From the NCBI RefSeq assembly GCF_008180725.1, contig NZ_VTEV01000002.1:156426-220425 (forward strand): a stretch of 64,000 nt of DNA. Direction: 5' to 3'. Under the pieces are notes generated by a model. It searched no databases and had not been told where the DNA came from. It saw nothing but the letters and a program-made list of their open reading frames with translations. This document shows positions 43,705-52,813 of the stretch, one piece after another. Numbering within the stretch: the stretch's first letter is position 1; each line of letters begins with the position of its first letter. The DNA comes from Sutcliffiella horikoshii (lineage in GTDB: Bacteria; Bacillota; Bacilli; Bacillales; Bacillaceae_I). The translations under genes and the position numbers were made by a program.

Positions 43705-43708
43705 GAAA

Positions 43709-43757
43709 AGGGGTCAGACCCCTCTTTAACTATTTAAAGGGTTAAAGAGGGGTTTTG
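43709..43757 (+). terminator. Terminator built on a GGGGTCAGACCCC palindrome
   Basis: GGGGTCAGACCCCTCTTTAAC, an 8-nt loop, then GTTAAAGAGGGGTTTT. First of six loci of this palindrome family in the window. Confidence 0.85.
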
Positions 43758-43849
43758 TTGTTCTTTTAGGGTTACTCTCTCCCCACAACTTACCATACTA
43801 AAAACGGCGTTGTAACTTAAACTATAAACACCCCAGTAAGTAAAGGGCC

Positions 43850-44057
43850 ACTGAAAAACTGATAACGTAAATTTTTTTATAATTCATAGCTGTGGATTGT
43901 AGCAAAAGGCGAAGACTCCTGAGGGAGATAGTGCTAGGTGGAGACCCCGCAGGCGCAGCCGAGGAGGATCCAGCAGCACCCCTAGGAAAGCGAAGCCATT
44001 TGCGGAAATCAACAGCGGAGTCTAAACAACTTAAAAATTAAAGACTTTTTCAGTGGC
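43850..44057 (+). repeat. Dispersed GC-rich element with terminal inverted repeats, copy 7
   Basis: Ends GCCACTGAAAAA (43849) and TTTTTCAGTGGC (44046) are a perfect 12-bp inverted repeat. Inside: GCTGTGGATTGTAGCAAAAG, GAAGACTCCTGAGGGAGATA, GGAGACCCCGCAGGCGCAGC and GAAAGCGAAGCCATTTGCGG. Non-coding. The right end lies 26 nt before the start codon of the next gene. Confidence 0.88.
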
Positions 44058-44082
44058 CTCGTAAGTAATGGAGGTGTTTTAC

Positions 44083-44379
44083 ATGCCTGGTGGTACAGAG
44101 GGAACGATGTTGGGTTTGGCGGCGTATGTGAACAGCAATTTTGATTCATCGACAAAGCTTGCTCACGATCGTTACGAAGTTTATGTAAATGGTGACTTTG
44201 TTGGGCAGAAGAACTTGCTCTCCGCAAGAGAAGACGTCACAAGTGTCAATGAATTCTTACATTCACATGGATATAATGACTTTTTGTCTAACATAGATGG
44301 TGATCATTATCATATACAAACGGAAAAGAAAGAAAGGGAGCTCAAACAGGCTCTGCAGATTTATCTTCATTCTAGATAA
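44083..44379 (+). CDS. Conserved small protein, unknown function
   Basis: 98 aa from the ATG at 44083, with GGAGGTG 6 nt upstream. It starts MPGGTEGTMLGLAAYVNS and has a basic C-terminal helix (TEKKERELKQALQIYL). No signal peptide or membrane segment. I do not recognise a family. The GC-rich element ends just upstream, so transcription must start in or near that element. Confidence 0.7.
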   Translation: MPGGTEGTMLGLAAYVNSNFDSSTKLAHDRYEVYVNGDFVGQKNLLSAREDVTSVNEFLHSHGYNDFLSNIDGDHYHIQTEKKERELKQALQIYLHSR

Positions 44380-44387
44380 TTCATAAA

Positions 44388-44433
44388 TGCCCTTATCGCT
44401 TTGCTTGTTGGAGCGGTGGGGTGTTTTTTTATT
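44388..44433 (+). terminator. Weak candidate terminator
   Basis: CCCTTATCGCT and AGCGGTGGGG can pair with interruptions, followed by GTGTTTTTTTATTT. Confidence 0.4.
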
Positions 44434-44581
44434 TGGTGTGGCAAGAAGTGAACATTATGTGTATTTAGATGTCATTTTGCTGGTTAGGTTTTAGTGTCCC
44501 GCTTGGTCAGGGGCAGTTAATACTATATAATTCATTATATTGAAGAAATATAACAGACCTTTTGAAAGGTGGAAAACGGAC

Positions 44582-44950
44582 ATGAATTTATTTATCAACC
44601 TTGCAGCAATAAACGGATTTTTGGCAGTGGCTCTCGGGGCATTTGGAGCCCACGGACTTGAAGGAAAAGTATCCGAAAGAATGATTGAGATCTGGAAAAC
44701 AGGTGTCACATACCAAATGTTCCATGCCGGCGGACTTTTTGTCGTGGCACTTCTAATGGAACGCTTCAATAGCACAGGCCTATTAAACGGAGCAGGCTGG
44801 TCCTTCCTCATCGGAATCGTCCTCTTCTCCGGAAGCCTGTATATCCTCACCCTCTCCGGCATTAAAATACTCGGAGCCATCACCCCACTAGGCGGCGTAG
44901 CCTTCCTCATTGGCTGGGTGCTAATCATCGTAGCCGCGGTGAAGGGGTAA
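44582..44950 (+). CDS. DUF423 membrane protein (YwdK-like)
   Basis: 122 aa from the ATG at 44582 (AAGGTGG upstream). Four spans; the stretch LGAFGAHGLEG, WKTGVTYQMFHAGGL and ITPLGGVAFLIGWVLI is the DUF423 signature. Function unknown. Its position before gerQ matches B. subtilis ywdK. Confidence 0.9.
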   Translation: MNLFINLAAINGFLAVALGAFGAHGLEGKVSERMIEIWKTGVTYQMFHAGGLFVVALLMERFNSTGLLNGAGWSFLIGIVLFSGSLYILTLSGIKILGAITPLGGVAFLIGWVLIIVAAVKG

Positions 44951-44985
44951 CAGAGGTAAACGGATTTTAGATAGTTTTGTTTATT

Positions 44986-45072
44986 GCATTGAAGTTGTAA
45001 AGAGATAAAGAGGGGTCTGACCCGCTGTGCGTTAATGCGTTAACACACAACATCGTCAGCCCCTCTTTTTCA
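44986..45072. terminator. GGGGTCTGACCC-family palindrome between ywdK and gerQ
   Basis: GTAAAGAGATAAAGAGGGG leads into TCTGACCCG, an inner GCGTTAATGCGTTAAC, then GTCAGCCCCTCTTTTTC. The stem AAAGAGGGG/CCCCTCTTT serves both convergent genes. Confidence 0.75.
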
Positions 45073-45103
45073 TTTGTTCTAAGGCTTTTCTTTAACTTGC
45101 TTT

Positions 45104-45625
45104 TTATCTTGGTTGGTATTGGGTTAGACCTTGGCCGCCGCTGTTGAATGGGTATTCGTAATCAAGTTCTTCATCAAATGTGATGTAGTCTAGGTAAACC
45201 ATCAGGAGTAGGTAGCGTTTGCCGGTTTGCGGGTCACTCAGGATGATGTGATCCCGCCCTGCTGCTTCGATGATCCCTTTAAAGATTTTTGCATTCCATT
45301 CACGGTTGTTCTCAAATGTCATGTACACCGTTGCAAGCTTGCCGCGATTTAAGCGAAGAATATTTTCAATATAGGATTGCTCTAGCGGAAGCATACCTGG
45401 AACATCTTGACCAGGATAAGATGGTATTCCTGTTTGCTGCCCTGCAACTTGCTGCTGTTGAGGTTGTTGCTGCTGCATCTGTTGCACTTGCTGCATCGGA
45501 AAACCTCCACCTCCACCGCCGCCATACCACTGCTGCCCATAGTTTCTGTAATAGGAAGAGTAAGGATCTGCTCCGTACCCCGCAGAAAAAGGGGTACCTG
45601 CTGCCTGAGAAAACTGTTGATTCAT
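45104..45625 (-). CDS. gerQ: Spore coat protein GerQ
   Basis: 173 aa. The N-terminal 80 residues are low complexity (Gly, Gln, Tyr, Met: QQWYGGGGGGGFPMQQVQQM). The conserved C-terminal domain includes LPLEQSYIENILRLNRGKLATVYMTFENNREW and YLLLMVYLDYITFDEELDYEYPF. GerQ sits in the coat, is cross-linked by transglutaminase, and is needed for cortex lysis by CwlJ. GGAGGGAATGACAG precedes the ATG. Confidence 0.92.
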   Translation of the reverse strand: MNQQFSQAAGTPFSAGYGADPYSSYYRNYGQQWYGGGGGGGFPMQQVQQMQQQQPQQQQVAGQQTGIPSYPGQDVPGMLPLEQSYIENILRLNRGKLATVYMTFENNREWNAKIFKGIIEAAGRDHIILSDPQTGKRYLLLMVYLDYITFDEELDYEYPFNSGGQGLTQYQPR

Positions 45626-45878
45626 CTGTCATTCCCTCCTCAAAAACTTTTATCTGCTTCGTTGTGAGAAATAACTCCCATCTCCATGCCCAAACCCACA
45701 GCGCTTGGGCTGAAAAGGGTGCTATGGTTCAAAAGATTAAGTCGCACTACTTGATTGTATGAAAATAGAAGAAGGAATATGACATGGGGAAGGAGAGGAG
45801 GGATAAGATGTTTAAGTTCGAAATTGTTGCAATAAATGTAACCAGGAAGGCGTATCAAGGTCTGAAGCTTCAAAAATT

Positions 45879-46086
45879 AAAGGCGTTCGGGAACAGAGAG
45901 TACGTCTCAAAGCCCAAAGCCCGAAAACTCAAAGGCGTTTGGTAACAGAGAGGACGTCTCAAAGCCCGAAGCCCGAAAACTCAAAGGCGTTTGGTAACAG
46001 AGAGGACCACTCAAGGCCCGAAGCCCCGACAACCAAAGGCGTTCGGTAACAGAGAGGGCGCCTCAACTCCCGAAGCTCCCTAAAAA
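45879..46086. repeat. 52-bp tandem array (CCCGAAG family), four units
   Basis: Units start at 45879, 45931, 45983 and 46035, each beginning AAAGGCGTT(C/T)GG(T/G)AACAGAGAG, then GACGTCTCAA (a palindromic GACGTC core in the first two) and CCCGAAGC or close variants. Period exactly 52. The rest of the 583-nt gap between gerQ and hemQ is plain AT-rich DNA with a doubtful 45-codon frame. Confidence 0.9.
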
Positions 46087-46207
46087 ATAGTATTCGATAA
46101 TCGAAAAGCGGACAAGTCGCCACAAATCCGATACTTAACAAAAAACGCCAAGCCACCAAACTGGGAATCCAGCCGGGCGACTTGACGTCAGCCAATCAAT
46201 CTTTATT

Positions 46208-46951
46208 TTACACGTGTAAGAAAGAGTAAACGCGATCTTCTTCCAACAGGTTACCTACATAGAATGCACCAAACTCACCGAAACGTGCACTTACTTCGTC
46301 AAAGCGCATTTCATATACAAGCTTCTTGAACTGAAGTGCTTCGTCCGCAAACAATGTTACGCCCCACTCGTAGTCGTCAAAACCGACAGAACCAGTGATG
46401 ACCTGCTTCACTTTTCCTGCATACTGACGGCCAATCATGCCGTGGCTGCGCATCATGCGGCGACGATCTTCCATCGGCAGCATGTACCAGTTGTCTTCTC
46501 CGTTACGGCGCTTGTCCATTGGGTAGAAGCATACATGCTTTGCTTTTGGCAATTCTGGGTATAGTCTAGCAAGGATTTGCGGGTTCTGATACGGATCCTC
46601 GCCTTCAGGTAAGTAGTTGCTAAGCTCTACAATCGACACATAAGAGTGCACAGGGACTGTATATTGAGCTAGGGTTGTTTTATTAAATTCGTTTTCGATC
46701 GCATTCAATTCTTCTAACGTAGGACGCAGAAGCATCATCATGAAGTCTGCTTTTTGACCCACGATGGAGTACAACGCGTGACTACCGTTCTTTTCTAATT
46801 GAACAGTGTTCCATTTCTCCACAAGTCCAAGGAATTCATTAATAGCCGTTTGGCGTTCTTCGCTAGAAAGCGTCTTCCAAAGGGCCCAATCTACCGTACG
46901 AAAATCATGGAGGCAATACCAGCCGTCCAATGTTTGAGCTGCTTCACTCAT
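46208..46951 (-). CDS. hemQ: Coproheme decarboxylase (chlorite dismutase family)
   Basis: 247 aa from the ATG at 46951 (AAGGAG 8 nt upstream). The Cld-like fold is clear; the active region reads [11 protein letters not shown] (catalytic tyrosine, about Tyr143) and [16 protein letters not shown] (proximal haem ligand His170). It makes haem b from coproheme in the coproporphyrin-dependent pathway of Gram-positives. Divergent from pta, as in B. subtilis (ywfI-pta). Confidence 0.93.
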   Translation of the reverse strand: MSEAAQTLDGWYCLHDFRTVDWALWKTLSSEERQTAINEFLGLVEKWNTVQLEKNGSHALYSIVGQKADFMMMLLRPTLEELNAIENEFNKTTLAQYTVPVHSYVSIVELSNYLPEGEDPYQNPQILARLYPELPKAKHVCFYPMDKRRNGEDNWYMLPMEDRRRMMRSHGMIGRQYAGKVKQVITGSVGFDDYEWGVTLFADEALQFKKLVYEMRFDEVSARFGEFGAFYVGNLLEEDRVYSFLHV

Positions 46952-47130
46952 TACAATCACTCCTTAAAAAGATTGTGTATGTATCCTTCCTTACTATATC
47001 ACAGTTTCCCCATGACTTCCTGTAAGTAAAACTCCGAAATTGTGAAAGCTTCATGAATAGGAAAGATCAGCACAGATACAATAGTAGGGCATAGATGGAG
47101 CAGTTTTTTTAGAAAATAAAGACTTTTTTC

Positions 47131-47144
47131 TGTAAGCGATAACA
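47131..47144 (+). promoter_or_regulatory. cre site (CcpA) of pta
   Basis: TGTAAGCGATAACA matches TGWAANCGNTNWCA at every position. It is centred near -56 relative to the likely start site, the place expected for activation. Confidence 0.8.
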
Positions 47145-47158
47145 ATAGAGGGTACCGG

Positions 47159-47186
47159 TTGCTTTTCCATGTTGAAGGAGTATCCT
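47159..47186 (+). promoter_or_regulatory. Probable pta promoter
   Basis: TTGCTT and TATCCT with a 16-nt spacer; weak hexamers fit a promoter that needs the CcpA activator. Confidence 0.5.
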
Positions 47187-47229
47187 AAACAATAGAAGCA
47201 TAAATAAAGCGGATTAAGGAGTGACCTTT

Positions 47230-48204
47230 GTGAGCGATTTATTTCAAACATTAAAAGACAAAGTAGCAGGCAAAGATATCAAAATTGTATTCCCGGAAGG
47301 CAATGACGAGCGCGTTTTAACGGCGGTTGCAAGGTTGGCTGCGGAAAACATGGTCAAGCCGATTGTGGTTGGAGATTTAGACGAAATTAACGGACTTGCT
47401 TCCGAGTTGAAGTTGACATTGGACGGCGTGGAAATTTATGATCCTAAAACATATGAAAACATGGACGAGCTTGTAGCGTCATTTGTGGAGCGTCGTAAAG
47501 GAAAATCAACAGAAGAGGATGCACGTAAAATTTTGTTGAACCCGAACTACTTCGGCACAATGCTTGTACACGTGGACCGTGCGCAAGGACTTGTAAGTGG
47601 AGCAGCACACTCAACAGCTGATACTGTGCGTCCGGCACTTCAAATCATTAAAACAAAAGAAGGCGTACGCAAGACTTCTGGTGTCTTCATCATGGTTCGT
47701 AACGAAGAGAAATATGTATTCGCAGACTGCGCAATCAACATTTCTCCAGACAGCAATGATCTTGCAGAAATCGCAGTGGAAAGTGCGGCAACAGCAAACA
47801 TGTTCGGAATCGAGCCGAAAGTGGCAATGTTGAGCTTTTCTACAAAAGGATCTGCAAAATCTTCTGAAACAGAACGTGTAGTAGAAGCGGCGCGTATCGC
47901 TTCCGAGCGCGCACCAGAACTTGTGGTGGACGGTGAATTCCAATTTGACGCAGCATTCGTACCATCTGTTGCCGAAAAGAAAGCACCAGGTTCGAAAATC
48001 CAAGGTGACGCAAACGTATTCGTATTCCCAAGCCTTGAAGCAGGAAACATCGGCTACAAAATTGCTCAACGCCTAGGAAACTTCGAAGCAGTAGGCCCAA
48101 TCCTACAAGGCCTCAACAAACCAGTAAACGACCTATCCCGCGGCTGCAGCGTAGAAGACGTCTACAAACTAGCACTAATTACAGCAGGACAAGCCTTAAA
48201 CTAA
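47230..48204 (+). CDS. pta: Phosphate acetyltransferase
   Basis: 324 aa, GTG start with AAGGAG 8 nt upstream (B. subtilis Pta is 323 aa). PTA family motifs include KIVFPEGNDERVL near the N-terminus, GLVSGAAHSTADTVRPALQI and AMLSFSTKGSAKSSETERVVEA. It interconverts acetyl-CoA and acetyl phosphate for overflow acetate production. Controlled by the cre site upstream. Confidence 0.96.
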   Translation: MSDLFQTLKDKVAGKDIKIVFPEGNDERVLTAVARLAAENMVKPIVVGDLDEINGLASELKLTLDGVEIYDPKTYENMDELVASFVERRKGKSTEEDARKILLNPNYFGTMLVHVDRAQGLVSGAAHSTADTVRPALQIIKTKEGVRKTSGVFIMVRNEEKYVFADCAINISPDSNDLAEIAVESAATANMFGIEPKVAMLSFSTKGSAKSSETERVVEAARIASERAPELVVDGEFQFDAAFVPSVAEKKAPGSKIQGDANVFVFPSLEAGNIGYKIAQRLGNFEAVGPILQGLNKPVNDLSRGCSVEDVYKLALITAGQALN

Positions 48205-48245
48205 CAACAAAATTGCATGCTCAATACATGCTCGTAAAAAATAGC

Positions 48246-48286
48246 AAAAAAAGAGGTATGTGCCGCAAAAGCACATACCTTTTTTA
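48246..48286 (+). terminator. pta terminator
   Basis: AAGAGGTATGTGC and GCACATACCTTTTTT: perfect stem with T run. Confidence 0.92.
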
Positions 48287-48309
48287 AGTATTCGACGGAA
48301 AGAAGCAAA

Positions 48310-48346
48310 ACCCTTTGGGGGTCTGACCCCCAAAGGGTATTTTTTT
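48310..48346 (+). terminator. Second terminator: perfect 29-bp GGGGTCTGACCCC palindrome
   Basis: A perfect odd palindrome of 29 bp centred on T48324: ACCCTTTGGGGGTC, T, then its complement, followed by ATTTTTTTC. It follows the true pta terminator closely. Confidence 0.85.
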
Positions 48347-48415
48347 CTCCCAAAGCATGTATTATAATGCTAATGAAGCTTTTTAGTACGGAATTTAAGA
48401 GGAGCATTAATAATT

Positions 48416-49291
48416 ATGGTAGAACCAACAGAACCAACAGAATCAACTTACACGCCTGCGTTGCAGTTGTTGAAGCAGCCGAGTTGGCGAATTATAGATC
48501 AGTCATCTTTAGGGACAAATTTTCATGCGTTGCAATCTTTTGCGATGGATGACACCTTATGCACCGCTGTTGGCAAAGGAGATAGCGGAGCGACATGTCG
48601 GACGTGGGTACACCATAACACGGTCGTGTTAGGGATTCAGGATACCCGTCTTCCGCACTTACAAGCAGGAATTGATTATCTGAACAGTCAAGGCTATAAG
48701 GTAATCGTGAGGAACTCGGGGGGACTTGCAGTCGTCCTAGACCAAGGCGTCCTGAACATTTCCCTTGTTTTTCCGGAAGGCGAGAAGGCAATCGATATCA
48801 ATCGTGGGTATGATGCAATGTGGGAGCTCACCAAGCATATGTTTCGCGATATGCCTTACAACATGGAGGCGAAGGAAATTGTCGGTTCCTATTGCCCTGG
48901 TAGTTATGACCTCAGTATTGAAGATAAGAAGTTTGCAGGCATCTCTCAGCGTCGTATTCGCGGAGGAGTGGCTGTTCAAATATATTTATGCATTGACGGA
49001 AGTGGATCGGAGCGGGCAAAGATGATCGGAGAGTTCTACAAACGCTCCCTTCAAGGTGAAACGACCAAGTTCGCATTTCCGACCATTGTGCCAAACGTGA
49101 TGGCATCCCTAACAGAGCTTACTGGTAAGAACCTAACAGTGCAAGACGTGATGCTGCGCCTTCTGACCTCACTGAAAGAAATTAGCGGCACCATCTTTGC
49201 TAACACCTTACAGGGCCATGAGCTTGACTTGTACGAGCAATACTACGCAAGAATTGTGGAACGGAACGAAAAAGTTCTGGGAGAAAAATAA
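48416..49291 (+). CDS. lipL: Octanoyl-[GcvH]:protein N-octanoyltransferase
   Basis: 291 aa. The lipoate/biotin ligase fold has [22 protein letters not shown] and the active-site cysteine in [11 protein letters not shown] (Cys160), then [14 protein letters not shown]. It moves the octanoyl group from GcvH to E2 subunits, where it becomes lipoate. The order hemQ-pta-lipL matches B. subtilis ywfI-pta-(cysL)-ywfL, but the cysL regulator is missing here. Confidence 0.92.
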   Translation: MVEPTEPTESTYTPALQLLKQPSWRIIDQSSLGTNFHALQSFAMDDTLCTAVGKGDSGATCRTWVHHNTVVLGIQDTRLPHLQAGIDYLNSQGYKVIVRNSGGLAVVLDQGVLNISLVFPEGEKAIDINRGYDAMWELTKHMFRDMPYNMEAKEIVGSYCPGSYDLSIEDKKFAGISQRRIRGGVAVQIYLCIDGSGSERAKMIGEFYKRSLQGETTKFAFPTIVPNVMASLTELTGKNLTVQDVMLRLLTSLKEISGTIFANTLQGHELDLYEQYYARIVERNEKVLGEK

Positions 49292-49346
49292 AAAGGGGTC
49301 TGACCCCACTTTAACGCATTAACGTAAGTGGGGTCAGACCCCTTTT
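49291..49346. terminator. Bidirectional terminator of the GGGGTCTGACCCC family
   Basis: Arms of 21 bp, perfect: AAAAGGGGTCTGACCCCACT and its complement, around TTAACGCATTAACGT. It separates convergent lipL and rsfA, and each arm itself contains the 13-bp GGGGTCTGACCCC. Confidence 0.92.
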
Positions 49347-49358
49347 ATCTTTTTATCT

Positions 49359-50126
49359 CTATTCCGCCAGTTTCTCCAGATTGCCGTTGCGGTCCATCAT
49401 GAATTTGGATGGGACGTGTTCTTCTTCGTCGAAGAGGACTAGTTTGCGTGCACGGTTCATGATTTTCATGAGTGTTTCGTAGTCTTCTTGGACGGTGACT
49501 TGCTCGTCTTGCAGTTTTTGGACGCGTTTTTCGAGTTCGTTGTTGGCACGAGCAAGTTCTGCGTTTTCTTTTACTAATCTCTCATTTTCTTGTTGTAGAG
49601 CACTAGTATGAACGTTTGAGTGTTTCATGGTTTGTAAGAAACTTATTACTTGCTCCATCGATAAAGAGGATCCCATGCTCATTCCCATGCTGCCACTTCC
49701 GTAGCCTGCAAAAGATGGTTGTGCTTTCAGTTCGGCGGCTCTTCTTTCCACTCTTGTCTGTGGAGTGGTAAAAGACTGCTGGGTATCTGCTGCCTCAAAC
49801 GCTTTTTCCTCCATCTGCTCTAACACAAATGGCAGTTCTTCATTCACCACAGTCTCAGGCGGCGTGTACAATAGCTTCTTCGTAGGCTGCCCTAGCGCAC
49901 GCTGACGTTGTTTTCGTTGTTTTTTCGCAAGCTGCAGTGCCTTTTCATAATCATGTCTCACAACCGCGTTCCAGCGGAATCCACATGCAGCGGACGTACG
50001 GTTCAGCTTGTCGCCTACTTCTTCAAATGCATTCAACTGTGTGCTTCCTTCACGGACATGGCGCAGAACGGTTTCTGCTAGCAATAAATCATTCTCTTCG
50101 GACCAAGCATCTTGACGATCTTTCAT
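49359..50126 (-). CDS. rsfA: Prespore regulator RsfA
   Basis: 255 aa. An N-terminal Myb/SANT-like DNA-binding domain ([20 protein letters not shown]...[15 protein letters not shown], residues 6-65), a variable middle, and a C-terminal coiled coil ([20 protein letters not shown]...). RsfA tunes the sigma-F and sigma-G programme in the forespore. AAGGGAG precedes the ATG. Confidence 0.9.
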   Translation of the reverse strand: MKDRQDAWSEENDLLLAETVLRHVREGSTQLNAFEEVGDKLNRTSAACGFRWNAVVRHDYEKALQLAKKQRKQRQRALGQPTKKLLYTPPETVVNEELPFVLEQMEEKAFEAADTQQSFTTPQTRVERRAAELKAQPSFAGYGSGSMGMSMGSSLSMEQVISFLQTMKHSNVHTSALQQENERLVKENAELARANNELEKRVQKLQDEQVTVQEDYETLMKIMNRARKLVLFDEEEHVPSKFMMDRNGNLEKLAE

Positions 50127-50166
50127 ATATAATCCAACTCCCTTATTTAATCATCGTTCTGTCTAT

Positions 50167-50195
50167 ATTTTTGACGGAGAAAAAAATATTTATAC
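50167..50195 (-). promoter_or_regulatory. Candidate sigma-F/G promoter of rsfA
   Basis: On the minus strand: GTATA, 15 nt, GTCAAAAAT. Sigma-F sites read GYWTA-N15-GGnrAnAnT; the spacing is exact, with a mismatch in the -10. Confidence 0.45.
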
Positions 50196-50359
50196 ATATT
50201 CATAGAAAAAATTACTAGATTGTTATCTGTCAGTATTTCGCCCAGAATCTCCTAGAAATGAACTTGCATTGTCCATGGATTCCCTGTAAAATACCTTTTA
50301 GTTAACGAACGATAAAGTGATTTCCATCACTTTTTTATAAGAAAGGGCTGTGTAGAACC

Positions 50360-50584
50360 ATGGCAAATGAGTTTCGCATTTGTGATGACTGCGACGCAAC
50401 CAATGTGAAAACCCTCATTCCGAAACTGAAAAAAGTGGACGAGGGAGCATGTGTGGAAGTGGGCTGTCAATCCTATTGCGGGCCGGGAAGGAAGAAGTCG
50501 TTTGCATTCGTAAACAACCGTCCTGTCTCCGCCCCATCAGAAGATGAACTAATTGAAAAAATATTAAAAAAGCTCAAGAAATAA
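50360..50584 (+). CDS. DUF1450 family small protein
   Basis: 74 aa. [12 protein letters not shown], then [24 protein letters not shown]: the cysteine pairs and CGPGRKK are those of the DUF1450 (YuzB-like) family; a metal or iron-sulfur site is possible but unproven. Single gene with its own terminator. Confidence 0.85.
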   Translation: MANEFRICDDCDATNVKTLIPKLKKVDEGACVEVGCQSYCGPGRKKSFAFVNNRPVSAPSEDELIEKILKKLKK

Positions 50585-50622
50585 AAAATCGCCTCTGTAT
50601 CCTGCATAGGTGATTTTTTATT
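50582..50622 (+). terminator. Terminator of the DUF1450 gene
   Basis: AAAAAATCGCCT and AGGTGATTTTTTAT pair around a 14-nt loop. Confidence 0.75.
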
Positions 50623-50696
50623 CGCCTTTTCTAGAAAAAACAAGACTAAGAGGCATTAAGGTAGGGTAAACCTTAAGGGAGTCTCCCCTGGTTGTC

Positions 50697-50815
50697 GGAG
50701 TGCAGAGAGTTCGACTCCGGCGGGAGGTAGCGGTAGGTTGAGACTCCACAGGCGAAGCCGAAGAGGCTCAAGCATCGCCCTAAGGATAAGCGAACACCCG
50801 GAACGAAGACTACCA
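50697..50815 (+). repeat. Dispersed GC-rich element, copy 8
   Basis: TCGACTCCGGCGGGAGGTAG, TTGAGACTCCACAGGCGAAG, GAGGCTCAAGCATCGCC and ACACCCGGAACGAAG. Closest to copies 1 and 3 by eye. It lies before ywfO. Confidence 0.83.
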
Positions 50816-50917
50816 AGAGTTATATCAATCACCCATTAATCCATCCTTTTCTTGTAAAATATTTACGATATAATAGAGTTAGATAAATATTATGCCGAAA
50901 ATAAAGAGGTCAACGAA

Positions 50918-52216
50918 ATGAGTTATGCAACCGAAAAACTGAGTGAAGAAAAGGTATTTAAGGATCCTGTGCACCGTTACGTCCATGTGCGTGACAGGGT
51001 CGTTTGGGATTTGATTGGGACAAGGGAATTTCAGCGATTGCGCAGGATTCGCCAGCTTGGTACCACCTATTTAACGTTCCATGGTGCAGAGCATAGCCGA
51101 CTGAACCATTCATTGGGTGTATACGAGATTGTCCGCCGCATCATTGATGACGGATTTGAGGGAAGACAGGACTGGAATCCGGATGATCGCCTTTTATGTC
51201 TGTGCGCTGCCTTGCTGCACGACTTGGGACATGGTCCTTTTTCCCATTCCTTTGAAAAGGTGTTCCACTTAGATCATGAAGATTTTACCCAAGCTATCAT
51301 TCTCGGAGATACGGAAGTAAACGCCGTCCTGAAAAAAGTCCAAAAGGATTTTCCAAAGGATGTGGCCGAAGTCATCGCGAAAACGTATAAAAATAAATTG
51401 GTAGTCAGCATGATTTCCAGTCAGATTGATGCCGATCGTATGGACTACCTGCAGCGTGACGCTTATTTTACTGGAGTCAGTTACGGGCATTTCGATATGG
51501 AGCGGATCCTGCGCGTCATGCGCCCGAGAGAAGATCAGGTTGTCATCAAGTCTAGCGGGATGCATGCGGTGGAAGATTATATTATGAGCCGTTACCAAAT
51601 GTATTGGCAGGTTTATTTTCACCCTGTAACGAGAAGTGCAGAAGTGATTTTGACGAAGATTTTGCACCGTGCCAAACAATTACACCAAGAATATTACACA
51701 TTTAAATATCATCCTGTTCATTTTTACTCACTTTTTGAGGAAGAAATTTCAGTTGAGGACTACATAAAGCTTGATGAAGCAGTGATTATGTATTACTTCC
51801 AATCCTGGCAGGAAGAAGAAGATTCGATATTAAGTGACTTATGTCGACGATTTATGAACAGGAATTTGTTTAAATACGTCGAATTTAATCCTAATAAGCA
51901 AATGATGGACTTGATGGAACTGACAAGTCTCTTTAAGAAAGCGGGCATCGATCCTGCATACTATCTAGTGGTGGACTCCTCGTCCGACCTGCCGTATGAC
52001 TTTTACCGTCCGGGAGAAGAAGAGGAGCGCCTTCCGATTCACCTGCTTATGCCAAACGGGGATGTGCGTGAGCTATCGAGGGAATCTGAGATTGTGGATG
52101 CCATATCCGGCAAAAGAAGAACCGATCACAAGCTTTATTTTCCACAAGACATGCTAGAAGATCTAACGACTAAAAAAGCGGCAAAGAAAAAAATCAGAGA
52201 GATACTAGGAATATAG
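50918..52216 (+). CDS. HD-domain nucleotide phosphohydrolase (YwfO-like)
   Basis: 432 aa. HD motifs: SRLNHSLGVYEIVRR, then ALLHDLGHGPFSHSFE (metal-binding His-Asp), and SSQIDADRMDYLQRDAYFTG. This is the dGTPase-like YwfO group, tetrameric triphosphohydrolases of dNTPs. The C-terminal 130 residues are extra helices. AAGAGGTC precedes the ATG; followed by YwgA. Confidence 0.9.
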   Translation: MSYATEKLSEEKVFKDPVHRYVHVRDRVVWDLIGTREFQRLRRIRQLGTTYLTFHGAEHSRLNHSLGVYEIVRRIIDDGFEGRQDWNPDDRLLCLCAALLHDLGHGPFSHSFEKVFHLDHEDFTQAIILGDTEVNAVLKKVQKDFPKDVAEVIAKTYKNKLVVSMISSQIDADRMDYLQRDAYFTGVSYGHFDMERILRVMRPREDQVVIKSSGMHAVEDYIMSRYQMYWQVYFHPVTRSAEVILTKILHRAKQLHQEYYTFKYHPVHFYSLFEEEISVEDYIKLDEAVIMYYFQSWQEEEDSILSDLCRRFMNRNLFKYVEFNPNKQMMDLMELTSLFKKAGIDPAYYLVVDSSSDLPYDFYRPGEEEERLPIHLLMPNGDVRELSRESEIVDAISGKRRTDHKLYFPQDMLEDLTTKKAAKKKIREILGI

Positions 52217-52246
52217 GCAACGGATAAGGTTAGGAGATGAAAGGGT

Positions 52247-52753
52247 TTGTTGACAGATCACGCAAAATTAATGAAGGTGTTTGCATCTGCAGGTGAAGTC
52301 ATTGGGAGAAAAAAGCTGCAGAAAATGGTGTATATAGCCAAAAAGCTAAACTACCCATTTTATGAAAAGTACAATTTCCATTTTTACGGACCATACTCGG
52401 AAGAAGTGACATTAAGAGTAGAGGAGCTCTGTAATCTCGGCTTTTTAAGCGAGCTAAAAGAGAACAAGGGTGGCTACTCGCAATATCGCTATTCGCTGAC
52501 GGAAAACGGGGAGGAGTTTCTTACACACTACGACCTGGAAATGCCGCACCTGAACGAGTGCATGACCAAGATGAATGAACAGAGCTCCCGCTTTTTAGAG
52601 CTTGTTTCCACGGTTCTATTCTTTGAAAACCTGCCGCGGGAAGAGGTTAAGGAGAAAGTCTTTACGTTAAAAAGCAAGCAGCGATATACAGAGGATGAAG
52701 TGAACGAGGCCTATGACTATATTGAAAGCCTTCGTGCATGCATTACACAATAG
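52247..52753 (+). CDS. YwgA family protein
   Basis: 168 aa, TTG start with AGGAGATG upstream. It opens LTDHAKLMKVFASAGEVIGRKKLQKMVYIAKKLNYPF, the start of the YwgA family, and looks like a winged-helix or antitoxin-like fold (KLQKMVYI...YGPYSEEV...Y.LTENGEEFL). No function is known. Its place after ywfO matches B. subtilis ywfO-ywgA. Confidence 0.85.
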   Translation: MLTDHAKLMKVFASAGEVIGRKKLQKMVYIAKKLNYPFYEKYNFHFYGPYSEEVTLRVEELCNLGFLSELKENKGGYSQYRYSLTENGEEFLTHYDLEMPHLNECMTKMNEQSSRFLELVSTVLFFENLPREEVKEKVFTLKSKQRYTEDEVNEAYDYIESLRACITQ

Positions 52754-52757
52754 ATTA

Positions 52758-52799
52758 GAAAAGCCCAAGTGGATGGTTGGATCCTTTTGGGCTTTTTGT
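52758..52799 (+). terminator. Terminator of ywfO-ywgA
   Basis: AAAAGCCCAA and TTGGGCTTTTT around a 21-nt loop. Confidence 0.85.
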
Positions 52800-52813
52800 A
52801 TACGTGAAAATTG

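Noticed and set aside
45808-45945. 45-codon frame with a good ribosome site (GGAGAGGAGGG) upstream of ATG
   Set aside because: The second half is coded by the 52-bp array and no similarity is recognised; it may be a gene remnant but I cannot support a product.
47611-48100. Long minus-strand frames inside pta
   Set aside because: Antisense shadows caused by the codon use of pta.
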